DNA from: Cyanobacteria bacterium SIG27
Lineage (GTDB): Bacteria > Cyanobacteriota > Vampirovibrionia > Gastranaerophilales > Gastranaerophilaceae
NCBI GenBank assembly: GCA_015152565.1
Contig: SUTT01000006.1
Coordinates: 1-64,000, forward strand
Length of the DNA stretch: 64,000 nt
Direction: 5' to 3'
Position numbers and translations under genes: made by a program. Positions 50,987 to 60,613 of this stretch are shown here, piece by piece (positions within the stretch are counted from its first letter, which is position 1; each line of letters begins with the position of its first letter). Under the pieces are notes generated by a model. It did not search any database, was not told the origin of the DNA, and worked only from the letters and a program-made list of their open reading frames with translations.

Positions 50987-51010
50987 TTGTTTTATATGTT
51001 TTTTAATAAA

Positions 51011-51874
51011 TTATTCTGTAAAATTATTCGTTATTAAGTTTATATATTCAACCATGTGTGCAAAGTAATTTAAGTCGCATTCGCCATTAATTATAATATC
51101 GCAATACTTTTTATTTGGTTGAATATATTTTTTACCTGCTTGTTGAATGTAATCCCAGTGCTTAAGAGCGTTTTGCTCATCTTGATTTCTTGAAAATGCT
51201 CTATTTAAAAAGCGTCTTTTTCTTTCTTGTTCGTCTAAATCAATGTATATTTTAATATCAAATATATCTTGAACTTTATCATAAATCGAGCACATTCCCT
51301 CAACTATGATAATTTTTTTAGATTTAACCGGAATTGAATTTGGTTTAGAAATGCCTGTTCCGTTAACAAGATATTCAGGAGTTAATATATCAATTCCTTT
51401 TTGGAGTTTCAAAATGTCTTCTTTTAGTAAATCTAGATAAAAGTTGTCAGGCGAATCAATATCGTAGCCTGCATCTCTTAGCGCATCAAAACCACCATAT
51501 TTTTTAATTAATTCTGAAATATCGTTAAAATAATTGTCAGCAGTCAAAATTTCAACAGGAAGATTAAGTTCTTCGATGCATCTTGTAATTTGCTTGCAAA
51601 TTGTTGATTTGCCGCTTGCAGATTCCCCGCTTAGTGCAATTAAAATTTTGTCATCAGGACGGTTGATTAATCTATCTGTGAAATTATCCAAAAAGTTGTT
51701 TTTATAGTTGATAATTACTTGTTTATCTGATTTTTTGTCGTGGTTGATTATTTGCTTAAATTTTGTTTGCAAATAAAACGCAAGAAAGCTTCTTCCTGCT
51801 CTTGTTTGGCAGTTTGGCTTTTGAATTTTCTCTTTTGTTTGAGTTTCTAGAAGATTTTTAACTAAAATGTCCAT
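51011..51874 (-). CDS. uridine kinase / phosphoribulokinase-family P-loop kinase
   Basis: A 287-aa kinase. The Walker A motif GESASGKSTICKQI and ILTADNYFNDISELIKKYGG (with the Asp that binds metal and base) match the uridine kinase / PRK fold. IIIVEGMCSIYDKV is the second conserved strand of the family. The N-terminal 90 residues are an extra basic region not found in standard Udk (about 210 aa). Substrate uridine is the default for the family, not proven. It lies 19 bp downstream of rnpA, where yidD/yidC are usually found. Confidence 0.75.
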   Translation of the reverse strand: MDILVKNLLETQTKEKIQKPNCQTRAGRSFLAFYLQTKFKQIINHDKKSDKQVIINYKNNFLDNFTDRLINRPDDKILIALSGESASGKSTICKQITRCIEELNLPVEILTADNYFNDISELIKKYGGFDALRDAGYDIDSPDNFYLDLLKEDILKLQKGIDILTPEYLVNGTGISKPNSIPVKSKKIIIVEGMCSIYDKVQDIFDIKIYIDLDEQERKRRFLNRAFSRNQDEQNALKHWDYIQQAGKKYIQPNKKYCDIIINGECDLNYFAHMVEYINLITNNFTE

Positions 51875-51893
51875 TGTACTTTATATAATAATT

Positions 51894-52262
51894 CTAAATA
51901 TTTTTATTTGCTAATTTATCCATTAATATTAAGATTGTGTTACGAATTTCTTCAAAATTTTTATCGAGTATATCTTCTTTTGCCATGAAAATTAGGCTTT
52001 GATAATTATTTAGTTGTGCTAATTCGTTATTTTTTAACATTAGTCTTATGTTTTCTCGAATTAGTCTTTTTATTCTGTTTCTTTTTGTTGCACGTTTGTG
52101 AACTTTTTTAGAAACGACAAAACCTACCCTGGTAGGGCAGTTTTCGTCTGTTTTTATTTTTCCTGCATATACTACCATATTTTCATCACTAACAATGTTT
52201 CTATTATTATATGTTGCAGTATATGAACGTTTGCTTTTTAGCCTATTTGTTTGCTTAAGCAC
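51894..52262 (-). CDS. rnpA: ribonuclease P protein component
   Basis: A 122-aa basic protein that helps the RNase P RNA mature tRNA 5' ends. The signature [20 protein letters not shown] followed by [14 protein letters not shown] includes the RNR core. Start is GTG at 52262, overlapping the rpmH stop by 8 bp, the classic rpmH-rnpA arrangement; the N-terminus [17 protein letters not shown] is as in other RnpA. Followed at once by the uridine-kinase-like gene rather than yidD/yidC. Confidence 0.95.
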   Translation of the reverse strand: MLKQTNRLKSKRSYTATYNNRNIVSDENMVVYAGKIKTDENCPTRVGFVVSKKVHKRATKRNRIKRLIRENIRLMLKNNELAQLNNYQSLIFMAKEDILDKNFEEIRNTILILMDKLANKNI

Positions 52263-52407
52263 GGTTTTTTGGTGTGATTGCTACTTGGTGACGACCTTTA
52301 GCACGTCTAGCGTTAATTACTCGTCTGCCGTTTTTTGTAGCCATTCTTGCTCTGAAACCGCTAACGTGTTGTCTTTTTCTTTTAGTACCTTCCAAAGTAC
52401 GACGCAT
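52255..52407 (-). CDS. rpmH: ribosomal protein bL34
   Basis: A 50-aa basic ribosomal protein. The frame [20 protein letters not shown], then [20 protein letters not shown], and an end at TPKNRA is the standard L34 sequence with a few extra C-terminal residues. AAGGAG lies 8 bases before ATG 52407. Its last 8 bp overlap rnpA. In many bacteria this gene marks the origin region with dnaA upstream; here the upstream neighbour is divergent proC and no dnaA is visible. Confidence 0.97.
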   Translation of the reverse strand: MRRTLEGTKRKRQHVSGFRARMATKNGRRVINARRAKGRHQVAITPKNRA

Positions 52408-52505
52408 TTTATTTTCTCCTTGTGATTAAGTTTTTATAAGTTTTTGACATTCTTATAATGTCGGTATTTACTATACTATATTAGACAAAATGAGGTGTCA
52501 AGGTT

Positions 52506-53321
52506 ATGTGCGCATTTAGTAAAGATGATGTTAAGTTGGGTGTTGTTGGTTGTGGAAAAATGGCAAGTGCTATATTAGGAGGCGTTGCTAAAAACAAATT
52601 TATGAGAGCGGATGATATTTATGTCTATGATATAAATATGGATTCGTCTGGTGTATTGTGTCGTGAATATGGTTTTAGAGAGGCTTATTCATTAAAAGAA
52701 CTTGTAAAATCGACAGATGTTATTTTACTTGCTGTTAAACCTTTTGTTGTTGGTGAAATTTTAGCTGAACTTAAAGAATATATTGATGAACAGCTTATTT
52801 TATCGATTTTAGCAGGTGTAAAAATTAAAAAATATACTTCAGTGTTAAAAAATTCTAAAGTAATTAGAATTATGCCAAATACTCCGGCGCTGGTCAATGA
52901 GGGAATGAGCGCTATTTGTGCTGATAATAAAGTTACTAATGATGAACTTGATTTTGCTTTTAGCTTAATGTCAAATTGTGGAAAAGTAATTAAAACAACT
53001 GAAGATAAAATTGATATAATTACTGCGCTATCCGGTTCTGGACCTGCTTTTTATTTTAAAATTATTGATTTAATGGCAAAAAGTGCAGCAAAACTTGGGT
53101 TAAATCCTGATGAAGCATTGTTACTGTCTTCTCAAACTGCTCTTGGAAGCTCTAAAATGATATTTGAAAATGATTTTAATATCGAACAATTAATCAAAAA
53201 CGTTACAACCCCGGGCGGTTGCACCGAGGTTGGAAACAATGTTTTATTAAATTCTGATATTGAAACAGTTTTTGATGAATTAATTGAAAAAACCATGCAA
53301 AAAGCAATAGAGCTTGGTTAG
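52506..53321 (+). CDS. proC: pyrroline-5-carboxylate reductase
   Basis: A 271-aa NAD(P)H enzyme for the last step of proline synthesis. The Rossmann motif LGVVGCGKMASAILGG, the middle block RIMPNTPALVNEGMSAI and the C-terminal LSGSGPAFYFKIIDLMAKSA followed by TTPGGCTEVGN are diagnostic. Length normal. It is monocistronic and divergent from rpmH. Its stop (TTAG) overlaps the stop of the convergent gene, with no terminator between them. Confidence 0.96.
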   Translation: MCAFSKDDVKLGVVGCGKMASAILGGVAKNKFMRADDIYVYDINMDSSGVLCREYGFREAYSLKELVKSTDVILLAVKPFVVGEILAELKEYIDEQLILSILAGVKIKKYTSVLKNSKVIRIMPNTPALVNEGMSAICADNKVTNDELDFAFSLMSNCGKVIKTTEDKIDIITALSGSGPAFYFKIIDLMAKSAAKLGLNPDEALLLSSQTALGSSKMIFENDFNIEQLIKNVTTPGGCTEVGNNVLLNSDIETVFDELIEKTMQKAIELG

Positions 53322-54961
53322 CCCTGATGTGCTTGGCATATTATTTTAACTTCTTCATCTTCAATAGCGTCAATTCCTTGTTCTCGAATTAGCTTGATGA
53401 TTTCTTGAGCACGCTTCATGCCGGCTTTGTATTCGTCTTGACCTGCGATGTCCCACATTAATCCGTAGGTTTTTGCTGTTGCAATTTCTTCTTGTTGGGT
53501 TAATTTTTCAAGTTGCATTTCAAGCTCTTCCACTTCTTCAGGTTTTAAGTTTACATCCGCAAGTGCGTCTTTTAGTTCTTTAATTTGTTTTTGAATTCCT
53601 TTTAATAATTCTTCGTTTTGTGCAAATGCTTGACTTGCGGCGTTTTTTGTATTTGGACAAAAATGCCAAGCAAGTTTGCTCCTTAATGATGTTAGTGAAT
53701 TATTTTCTTGTCTGTGTAATTCTCTTTCAAATTGCATTCTGTCTAAAAATGCTTGATTTTTCTTTGTTGCAGTGTTAATTTTTATCGTTTTTTCGCCACT
53801 ACCAATACATTCTCTAATTGGAACAATTTCACCTGATAAAATTGCATCTTCAATTACTGTAGCGTTTGTTTTGGCTCTTTGTGCCATCTGCTCTACATTG
53901 CAAAGATTTTTATTGTTTGTTTCTAAATATTGTAACACACCTCTTGCTTTGGGTGTATCAATATCTATAGCAGCAACCATTCCATCTTTAGCTTTAACCA
54001 TTCTGGTTGGAATTTTGTAATTTTTAAGAGCTTCTTCTATTTCTTTTGTTGTTCCAAAGCCTATTTTTGATAAATAATCTAATGGAACTAAAACAGGTTT
54101 ACCTTGACTTTTTAAACTTTCAACACCTTTTGATGTTCTTGGAGTTAAATCGTATAATTTTTTTAGTCTTTCTAAGCCTGCTTGTGTTGTTTCGCTTTGC
54201 CAATCAATTGCTCTAATCGCTACTTCTTTTCCGGTTTGCTTGTCTATTAAGGTAACTGGTTCAAAGAAGCCACTATTAATATATCTTCTGATATCTTGCG
54301 GACTCATACCTGTTTCTTGGGCTACTTTTGTAATCGACCAAGGCAGTGCGCCATTTAATCTTGCGACATTTTCAGCGTTTAGTTTGTTTGATAAATCTAT
54401 AAAAATTTGCCCTTCGCCAATCGCTTTTTCGTCGAAATATTTTTTCGATGTTATAACGGATTTTACTGTTGGATGTTGTTTGTATAAGTCATGAAGTCTT
54501 ATAATTTCTGGCTTTTGGGCTAATATTGCTTTTTTCTCTTCAAATGACAAAAGAGGGTCGTACAAAAAGCTTGTGTTCGGTGCTTTTGTATCTTCTTCAA
54601 GAAAGCGTTGAATAAGTTGTGGGCTTTCTTCGTGCTTAGCTTTTCTTTCTGTAATTTCTTTTAGTGCTGTTTGAGCTTTTTTATATTCGTTGTATGCTGC
54701 TCTTCTGCCTTTGCCATTTTGTGCTGCAGGAGTTGTCGAGTTGTATTTTTGAGTTGCTTCTTCTAAATGTTCTTTTGCCTGCGCAATTAACAAGTCAAAT
54801 TTTTTCATTATGGCTTGAATGCCTTCTTCATCAAAAACTTTTCCGCCAAATGAATCGTTTGGCATCTCTAATTTAGCCAATGGCATTGTTGCTACTTGTG
54901 TTGTAATTTTTTGTACTGCGCCAATACTTGCGTTTGCAACTTTACCAAAATCAATAGCCAT
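53318..54961 (-). CDS. helical protein with helix-turn-helix-like segments, unknown function
   Basis: A 547-aa soluble protein. The middle contains LPWSITKVAQETGMSPQDIR followed by RYINSGFFEPV, which looks like a MerR/excisionase-type helix-turn-helix. A second similar unit (VEQMAQRAKTNATVIEDAIL then SGEIVPIRE) occurs about 150 residues later. The N-terminal quarter and the region LLKGIQKQIKELKDALADVN are coiled coil. It could be a DNA-binding or scaffold protein. The first residues MAIDFGKVANASIGAVQK give no export signal. GGAG 8 bases upstream supports ATG 54961. Not recognised as a known family. Confidence 0.5.
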   Translation of the reverse strand: MAIDFGKVANASIGAVQKITTQVATMPLAKLEMPNDSFGGKVFDEEGIQAIMKKFDLLIAQAKEHLEEATQKYNSTTPAAQNGKGRRAAYNEYKKAQTALKEITERKAKHEESPQLIQRFLEEDTKAPNTSFLYDPLLSFEEKKAILAQKPEIIRLHDLYKQHPTVKSVITSKKYFDEKAIGEGQIFIDLSNKLNAENVARLNGALPWSITKVAQETGMSPQDIRRYINSGFFEPVTLIDKQTGKEVAIRAIDWQSETTQAGLERLKKLYDLTPRTSKGVESLKSQGKPVLVPLDYLSKIGFGTTKEIEEALKNYKIPTRMVKAKDGMVAAIDIDTPKARGVLQYLETNNKNLCNVEQMAQRAKTNATVIEDAILSGEIVPIRECIGSGEKTIKINTATKKNQAFLDRMQFERELHRQENNSLTSLRSKLAWHFCPNTKNAASQAFAQNEELLKGIQKQIKELKDALADVNLKPEEVEELEMQLEKLTQQEEIATAKTYGLMWDIAGQDEYKAGMKRAQEIIKLIREQGIDAIEDEEVKIICQAHQG

Positions 54962-55043
54962 AAAAACTCCTTATCAATAACTTTATAGATAATTAAAAAC
55001 ATTTTTTATAAAAAAATTGCGTCTTGTGTGTTAAAATTCAACT

Positions 55044-57035
55044 ATGAAGCATAATTTATTCAAAATTCATTCTGATATGTCACCCTCGGGTGATCAGCCA
55101 AAAGCAATTAACGCTCTTGTTGATGGACTAAAACAAGGTGCTTCATCTCAAACGTTATTAGGTGTTACTGGAAGCGGTAAAACTTTTACTATAGCAAATG
55201 TCATTGAGCAACTACAAAAACCAACTCTTGTTATTGCTCACAATAAAACTCTTGCAGCTCAATTATATAACGAATTTAAAGAGTTGTTTCCAAACAATGC
55301 TGTTGAATATTTTATTTCATATTATGATTACTACCAACCAGAAGCTTATATTCCAAGAACAGATACATATATTGAAAAATCAGCAACAATTAACGATGAA
55401 ATTGATAGGCTTCGCCACAACACTACACGAAGTCTTTATGAAAGAAATGATGTAATTGTTGTTGCTTCTGTTTCTTGTATTTATGGTTTGGGCTTGCCGG
55501 AAAACTATTTTAAAGGAACTGTTACTCTTGTTGTTGGGCAAGAAGTATCAAGAAAAGATTTATTAACTTATCTTGTCGGTGTTCGTTATGAAAGAAATGA
55601 TGTTGAATTAAAACGCTCGACTTTTAGAGCCAGAGGCGATGTTGTTGAAATTATGCCAAGTTATGAAAAAGTAATTAATAGGATTTCTTTTTTTGGAGAT
55701 GAAATAGAATCAATTACCAGAATTGATGCAATAACTGGTGAAATAATTGAAAAACCATCTGAAATTGTGATTTATCCTGCGGTGCATTATCTTTCTTATG
55801 ACGAAGAAGTAGATGAAACTTTGGATTTAATTAGAAATGAATTAAATAATCGTTTAGTAGAATTAAAAAATGAAAATAAAATTGTAGAAGCTCAAAGGCT
55901 TTCTCAAAGAGTAAATTATGATATTGAAATGATTAAGGAGATGGGCTATTGCTCTGGTATTGAAAACTATTCTAGAATTATTGAGCGACGCGCTCCAGGG
56001 ACTCCTCCTGCAACATTACTTGATTATTTTGGAGATGATTTTTTAGTTGTAATTGATGAATCTCATGTTACTATCCCTCAGCTAAAAGGAATGTTTTTTG
56101 GAGATAGAGCAAGAAAAGATGTCTTAGTTGATTTTGGGTTTAGATTGCCTTGTGCTCGAGATAATCGCCCTTTAACTTTTGATGAATTTTATAATAAAAT
56201 TAATCAAAAAATATTTATTTCAGCAACCCCAGCGGAATTTGAAAAGAAAGAATCCTCTCAAATAGTAGAACAAATTATTCGCCCAACTGGTTTATTAGAC
56301 CCAGAAATTGAGGTTAAACCTACAATTGGTCAAGTTCAAGATTTAATTTCTGAAATAAATAAAGTAATTGAAAGAAAAGATAGAGTCTTAGTTACTACTT
56401 TAACTAAAAAAATGGCAGAAGAATTATCAACCTATCTATCAAACCAAGGTTTAAGAGTTCGCTATTTACACTCTGAAGTAAAATCTTTAGAGCGTGTTGA
56501 GATTTTAAGAGATTTGCGTCTTGGGGAGTTTGATATTTTAGTTGGAGTAAATCTTTTAAGAGAGGGGCTGGATATTCCAGAAGTTTCGCTTGTAGCTATA
56601 ATGGATGCCGATAAAGAAGGGTTTTTAAGGTGTGAAACATCGCTAATTCAAACAATAGGAAGAAGCGCTAGAAACGTTAATGGCAGAGTTATAATGTATG
56701 CTGATAAAATAACCGATTCGATGAATGTTGCAATTGAAGAAACAAAAAGAAGAAGAGCGCTTCAAGTTGAATACAATAAAACCCATGGAATTACTCCAAA
56801 AACAATTAAAAAATCTATTCAAAACAATCTTTTATCTCTTGTTCAAAGCTATAGAAGCATAGAAGACGTTGTGGCAGAACAAATGGTTGAATTGAACGTT
56901 AAAACAAAAGACTTACCAAAGCTTCTTGAACAATTAGAAAAAGATATGCACAAAGCTGCAAAATTACTTGATTTTGAACGTGCAATTCAGTTGAGAGATG
57001 AAATTAAAAAGATTAAAAGCCTAATTGAAAATTAA
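55044..57035 (+). CDS. uvrB: excinuclease ABC subunit B
   Basis: A 663-aa helicase-like damage-verification subunit of nucleotide excision repair. Walker A is [18 protein letters not shown], the beta-hairpin region is [20 protein letters not shown], the DEAD-like box is VVIDESHVT, and the C-terminal UVR motif is [16 protein letters not shown]. Length normal. uvrC begins about 6.4 kb downstream on the same strand but is not in an operon with it. The stop overlaps that of convergent folP by 4 bp. Confidence 0.98.
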   Translation: MKHNLFKIHSDMSPSGDQPKAINALVDGLKQGASSQTLLGVTGSGKTFTIANVIEQLQKPTLVIAHNKTLAAQLYNEFKELFPNNAVEYFISYYDYYQPEAYIPRTDTYIEKSATINDEIDRLRHNTTRSLYERNDVIVVASVSCIYGLGLPENYFKGTVTLVVGQEVSRKDLLTYLVGVRYERNDVELKRSTFRARGDVVEIMPSYEKVINRISFFGDEIESITRIDAITGEIIEKPSEIVIYPAVHYLSYDEEVDETLDLIRNELNNRLVELKNENKIVEAQRLSQRVNYDIEMIKEMGYCSGIENYSRIIERRAPGTPPATLLDYFGDDFLVVIDESHVTIPQLKGMFFGDRARKDVLVDFGFRLPCARDNRPLTFDEFYNKINQKIFISATPAEFEKKESSQIVEQIIRPTGLLDPEIEVKPTIGQVQDLISEINKVIERKDRVLVTTLTKKMAEELSTYLSNQGLRVRYLHSEVKSLERVEILRDLRLGEFDILVGVNLLREGLDIPEVSLVAIMDADKEGFLRCETSLIQTIGRSARNVNGRVIMYADKITDSMNVAIEETKRRRALQVEYNKTHGITPKTIKKSIQNNLLSLVQSYRSIEDVVAEQMVELNVKTKDLPKLLEQLEKDMHKAAKLLDFERAIQLRDEIKKIKSLIEN

Positions 57036-58189
57036 AAAGTATAAAGTCTATCGTTAAACTTTAGTGCTTGGTTTGATAATTCAACATTATGAACTCTAAC
57101 GTATTCAATTTCATTTTGAATTAACCAGCTTGTTGCAAGCACTGTTTGAATATCAGCATCTTTTGGCTCTTTTGTATTTATGACATCTTGCAAGAAGCGC
57201 TTTCTTGAAACTCCGGCTAAAATTGGAAAACCAAGTGATTTAAACTCTTTTATTCTCTTTAAAAGCATAAAGTTTTGTTCTGTGGTTTTTGCAAAACCAA
57301 AACCAACATCAACTATTATGTTTTCTTTTGGCATTCCAAGCGATGTTGCTAATTCTATTTTTTCAGATAATTCTTGATATACTTCATCTACAACATTTTC
57401 ATAACTTGTTAGGTCATCCATTGTATATGAGTTACCTCGAGAATGCATTATAACCAGCTTTTTATCATGTTCTTTGCATAGATTAATAAATTCGGGATTA
57501 TTTAAAAAACTAACATCATTAATAATATCAGCTCCAGCATCTATTGCAGCCTTAGCACAACTAAGAGTCATTGTATCAACTGAAATTTCAATATGAGGAT
57601 ATGCAGTTTTAAGAGCCGTTACTATTGGAACAACTTTTTCTATTTCATAAACCACGCTAACAAGGTCTGCTTTTGGTTTTGTCGATTGTGCCCCAATATC
57701 AATTATGGTTGCACCTTGTTCAATCATATCTATAGCATGATTTATGGCTTTATCAATTTCAACAAATTCACCACCATCCGAAAATGAATTTGGAGTTAAA
57801 TTTAAAATTCCAACAATTTTTGTTCTTGGTGTATCTTTTTGATAAAACTCAATCTGCTCCTGAATTTTAGAAGATAATTTTGCTAAAGAAAAAGGTTGAC
57901 CTTCTAATTTTTTAGCGACATTTGATAATTGTGCTATAGTTCCTGATAAAACGCAGTTTGAAAAATCAATTGAGCAATCTATAACTCCACGATTTACTGC
58001 ACAATCACAATCGCAAGATAAGGCAGTTTGCTTGATTATAGAAGCTTGCGAAGGTGTTACATTAAAGATTTTGATAGATAAAAAAGAATGTTTTTTCACA
58101 GCGTGAGAAACATAACTCTCGTCAAAACCCACTGATGAAATTTCTTTATTTATAAACTTTTTTAAAACTGTTTTTGATAAAAATTGCAT
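57032..58189 (-). CDS. folP: dihydropteroate synthase with N-terminal extension
   Basis: About 385 aa. The catalytic barrel starts near residue 120 with [18 protein letters not shown]. Other DHPS blocks follow: [38 protein letters not shown] and GVSRKRFL. It joins p-aminobenzoate to the pterin made by FolK. The first 120 residues form an extra domain with two Cys ([12 protein letters not shown]), similar in length to the larger DHPS forms of some Clostridia and thermophiles. I use ATG 58189; an in-frame TTG at 58204 would add five residues. Neither has a clear ribosome site. Confidence 0.92.
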   Translation of the reverse strand: MQFLSKTVLKKFINKEISSVGFDESYVSHAVKKHSFLSIKIFNVTPSQASIIKQTALSCDCDCAVNRGVIDCSIDFSNCVLSGTIAQLSNVAKKLEGQPFSLAKLSSKIQEQIEFYQKDTPRTKIVGILNLTPNSFSDGGEFVEIDKAINHAIDMIEQGATIIDIGAQSTKPKADLVSVVYEIEKVVPIVTALKTAYPHIEISVDTMTLSCAKAAIDAGADIINDVSFLNNPEFINLCKEHDKKLVIMHSRGNSYTMDDLTSYENVVDEVYQELSEKIELATSLGMPKENIIVDVGFGFAKTTEQNFMLLKRIKEFKSLGFPILAGVSRKRFLQDVINTKEPKDADIQTVLATSWLIQNEIEYVRVHNVELSNQALKFNDRLYTF

Positions 58190-58263
58190 ATTTTTTTTTA
58201 ACAAATATAATGTAATACATAACTATTAAAAATTAAGCAAAACATTAAGTCAAGGAGAATAAA

Positions 58264-58542
58264 ATGGCAAACGCTAAACTTACAATTTTAGAAAGAGAAA
58301 CAGACAAAAACCCACGCCAAATCAGATCCGCAGGTTTCTTACCTGGTTCTATTTATGGTAAAGGTATGGAAGCTAAATCAATCCAAATTAATACTCATGA
58401 TTTTGAAATGGCTTACAAAAATAACCAAGAAGGTACTTGGGAATTAGAATTAGGTAAAGAAAAATTCAATGCTAAAATTCAAGAATTGCAAATGAACTTT
58501 GCTACTAATGAACTTTTAAATGTTGAATTTGCTTTAGTTTAA
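58264..58542 (+). CDS. rplY: ribosomal protein bL25 (short form)
   Basis: A 92-aa 5S-rRNA-binding protein. The opening ANAKLTILERETDKNPRQIR, then GFLPGSIYGKGMEAKSIQIN and the final strand LLNVEFALV match the bL25/Ctc N-terminal domain. It lacks the C-terminal TL5/CTC domain, as in E. coli RplY (94 aa). AAGGAG lies 8 bases before the ATG. Monocistronic with a terminator; divergent from folP. Pth, often adjacent to rplY, is absent. Confidence 0.85.
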   Translation: MANAKLTILERETDKNPRQIRSAGFLPGSIYGKGMEAKSIQINTHDFEMAYKNNQEGTWELELGKEKFNAKIQELQMNFATNELLNVEFALV

Positions 58543-58572
58543 TTTATTTGTTATTAAAAATTAATTTAAATT

Positions 58573-58606
58573 AAAAACCGCAAATGCATTTGCCTTTGCG
58601 GTTTTT
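58573..58606. terminator. bidirectional intrinsic terminator after rplY
   Basis: A 12-bp stem AAAAACCGCAAA/TTTGCGGTTTTT encloses a 10-nt loop. It lies between convergent rplY and the 94-aa gene ending at 58622. Confidence 0.88.
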
Positions 58607-58621
58607 AACACCATATAAATT

Positions 58622-58906
58622 TTAAATTTCATCGTCATCCAAAAAAGATGCACTAAAGACTTCTTGTGAATTAAGCGAATCGATAAAGTGGTTGTATCGC
58701 TCCATTCTCAATTTTAGCCAGCTCAACATTGAATTTGAACCAATAATTTTTACCACACGAACGGGAGCAAAGCAGTTTCTTGTTGTGTTGTATTTTTCTT
58801 CCATAAATGTTTGAGCTTTGCAATTTAGCTCATCAATTAATTCGTAAAGTGTTTTAAGCCAAGCACTCTGGACTGATAATTCGTCTACTTTAAATTCTAA
58901 AATCAT
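58622..58906 (-). CDS. small hypothetical protein (94 aa)
   Basis: A soluble, mainly helical protein. MILEFKVDELSVQSAWLKTL starts with a short strand and helix; a middle FAPVRVVKIIGSNSMLSW and a polar, acidic end (SFLDDDEI) follow. GGTGGG close before ATG 58906 may be the ribosome site. It lies 87 bp after the stop of the calpain-like gene on the same strand, but with no obvious shared promoter. Function unknown and no family recognised. It could be a partner of the protease upstream, by position only. Confidence 0.55.
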   Translation of the reverse strand: MILEFKVDELSVQSAWLKTLYELIDELNCKAQTFMEEKYNTTRNCFAPVRVVKIIGSNSMLSWLKLRMERYNHFIDSLNSQEVFSASFLDDDEI

Positions 58907-58993
58907 ATTCCCACCTGCCTTTGCAATTACCTATAAATCTAACTTCAATAGTTATGTTCCACGAAAATTACTTTTGTAACAGGTATGATATTT

Positions 58994-60478
58994 TTATAAG
59001 TTAATATTATATACTACTTCCTTAAGAGTTGCGTTTGGATTGTCTTTTAAATATGCCATTGCTTTATCAAATTCAGCATCACTTAAATCTCTAGCAAGTA
59101 CAAATACGTCGCTTGCTGATAAATTATCGTATTGTAAAATTTGATAGTTATCATCAATGCGTTTGCCGATTTCATCAGTCATTTCGACAAAGGTATATTT
59201 CAAATTGCCGTCTTTATCTACTTCGCCAAGCTGGTATCCACTTCTATTGTCGCCATTATCCATATTAAATGTTAATGTTGTTTTAGTATCTTTATTTCCT
59301 AAAAATCCCGAAGTATAGTTTTTATCTTCGTCAAAGTTAAAGCCACCACAGAAGCCTGAATCGTAAATGTATTCATATCTTACTTTTGATAGTTCGTTTT
59401 CGTCATTGTAGTAATATTTATATGTTCTTGTATATTTTTCTTCTTCAACTCTTTCTTCTGTTCTATCTACCATACCATTTGAATTGTAGAATGCTTTTTG
59501 TTTGAAATAGTTTACTTTTTCATTGTTTTTTGATAGATCACACACATCCATTCCTTGAAAAGCTTTAAAAAACTCTTTTTTGGGTAAAACTATCTCATGT
59601 CCTGAATCCCAAGGATTTATTACTGTTACATTGACGCCATCATAATCCTTGACTGAATAAGCATGGTTGCCAACTATTGGAGTTGGTATGCCATTTGCAT
59701 TAAGTACGACGCTTGATTTGTCTGTATCAACTGCAACTGCAAAATCTTTTTTATTATTATTTTTAAATTTTTCAAGTTGCTCTTCCATTTCTTCAACTGT
59801 ATTATAACTTTCACCCATTTTTCCTGTAATTAAATACATTGCTGCTCTTGACCAGCCACCTGTAGTTGAAGAATGTCCTGGTTTTGTAGGATCCTCATTT
59901 GTTAACCAATGCAGCACACTAGGCGCGTCTTTCGATAGTTCAATTGTTCCATTTATGCAGTCATCTATCATTTTTTCTAATGCAAGTTCAAATATTATCA
60001 TATCATCGTCACCGCTTGAATATTGAAATGAACCTTTTGTTCTTGCTATCTCATCATCCGTTACCACGTAATCACCACATGCTGTATGAACTACTGTATG
60101 GTCTGATTTATAGTCTAGTGACTCTCTGATTAATTTTTTGCCTTCTTGTGTTGTATTGAGCGCATTTACTCCAGATAATAACCAACAATTTCCTGTCCCA
60201 ACCTGATTTGTATCTCCAATTTCACCATCTTTCGATTCTCCATCTAAATCATCAATTATTCCGCCGATAATATCTGCTAAACCTGGAAATAATTCTGCTC
60301 CGCATTGATTTATTTCTTCTGGTCTTGTTTCTTGTGGTGTATCTTCTATGTTTAAAAAACTACTAGAATTGTCTTCTGTGTCTACTGGCAATCTGTTTTG
60401 TTGTGCTGTGTTTGAAGTTTTTTCAAGCCCAAATTTATCTGCAAATAATACACTTATGTTGATACTATTTGATGACAT
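58994..60478 (-). CDS. calpain-like cysteine protease 1 (family C2-like)
   Basis: A 494-aa protein. The catalytic triad is visible: Cys98 in VGTGNCWLLSGVNAL, His272 in VGNHAYSVKDYD and Asn288 in VTVINPWDSG, in the order and context of calpain papain-fold proteases (QGxLGDCW / GHAYS / NPWG). Immediately before the Cys comes DDLDGESKDGEIGD, resembling a calcium-binding loop. The first 65 residues are polar and end before the domain. The C-terminal 200 residues have Tyr-rich beta repeats (RTYKYYYNDENEL), then a helical end conserved in the paralogue. No Sec signal. The 31-bp element and a GAGG site precede ATG 60478. Confidence 0.82.
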   Translation of the reverse strand: MSSNSINISVLFADKFGLEKTSNTAQQNRLPVDTEDNSSSFLNIEDTPQETRPEEINQCGAELFPGLADIIGGIIDDLDGESKDGEIGDTNQVGTGNCWLLSGVNALNTTQEGKKLIRESLDYKSDHTVVHTACGDYVVTDDEIARTKGSFQYSSGDDDMIIFELALEKMIDDCINGTIELSKDAPSVLHWLTNEDPTKPGHSSTTGGWSRAAMYLITGKMGESYNTVEEMEEQLEKFKNNNKKDFAVAVDTDKSSVVLNANGIPTPIVGNHAYSVKDYDGVNVTVINPWDSGHEIVLPKKEFFKAFQGMDVCDLSKNNEKVNYFKQKAFYNSNGMVDRTEERVEEEKYTRTYKYYYNDENELSKVRYEYIYDSGFCGGFNFDEDKNYTSGFLGNKDTKTTLTFNMDNGDNRSGYQLGEVDKDGNLKYTFVEMTDEIGKRIDDNYQILQYDNLSASDVFVLARDLSDAEFDKAMAYLKDNPNATLKEVVYNINL

Positions 60479-60505
60479 TTTCTATCCTCTTTTTATGTCG
60501 ATTAA

Positions 60506-60536
60506 ATATATAAAGTATATACTATGTAAATAATTG
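60506..60536 (-). promoter_or_regulatory. 31-bp promoter element, copy B
   Basis: Same fixed 25 positions as copies A and C: CAATTAT, six variable bases and AGTATATACTTTATATAT in gene direction. It ends 27 bp before the start of calpain-like protease 1. A further upstream stretch (AATATTTCTTTACAAAAAGA) is shared with copy C only. Confidence 0.62.
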
Positions 60537-60561
60537 TCTTTTTGTAAAGAAATATTTAAAA

Positions 60562-60593
60562 AAACAAGCGAGAACTATTGCTCTCACTTGTTT
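60562..60593 (-). terminator. intrinsic terminator of calpain-like protease 2
   Basis: CAAGCGAGA pairs with TCTCACTTG (one C-A mismatch), extended by A/T pairs and followed on the minus strand by TTTTTTT. It lies just after the stop at 60614 and just before promoter copy B, so the two protease genes are separate transcripts. Confidence 0.8.
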
Positions 60594-60613
60594 GTAATTT
60601 TATTTGATTTTCA

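Noticed and set aside
52400-52505. Chromosomal origin next to rpmH
   Set aside because: The 98-bp gap has no DnaA-box cluster I can recognise (TTATCCACA-like) and no dnaA or dnaN gene is adjacent.
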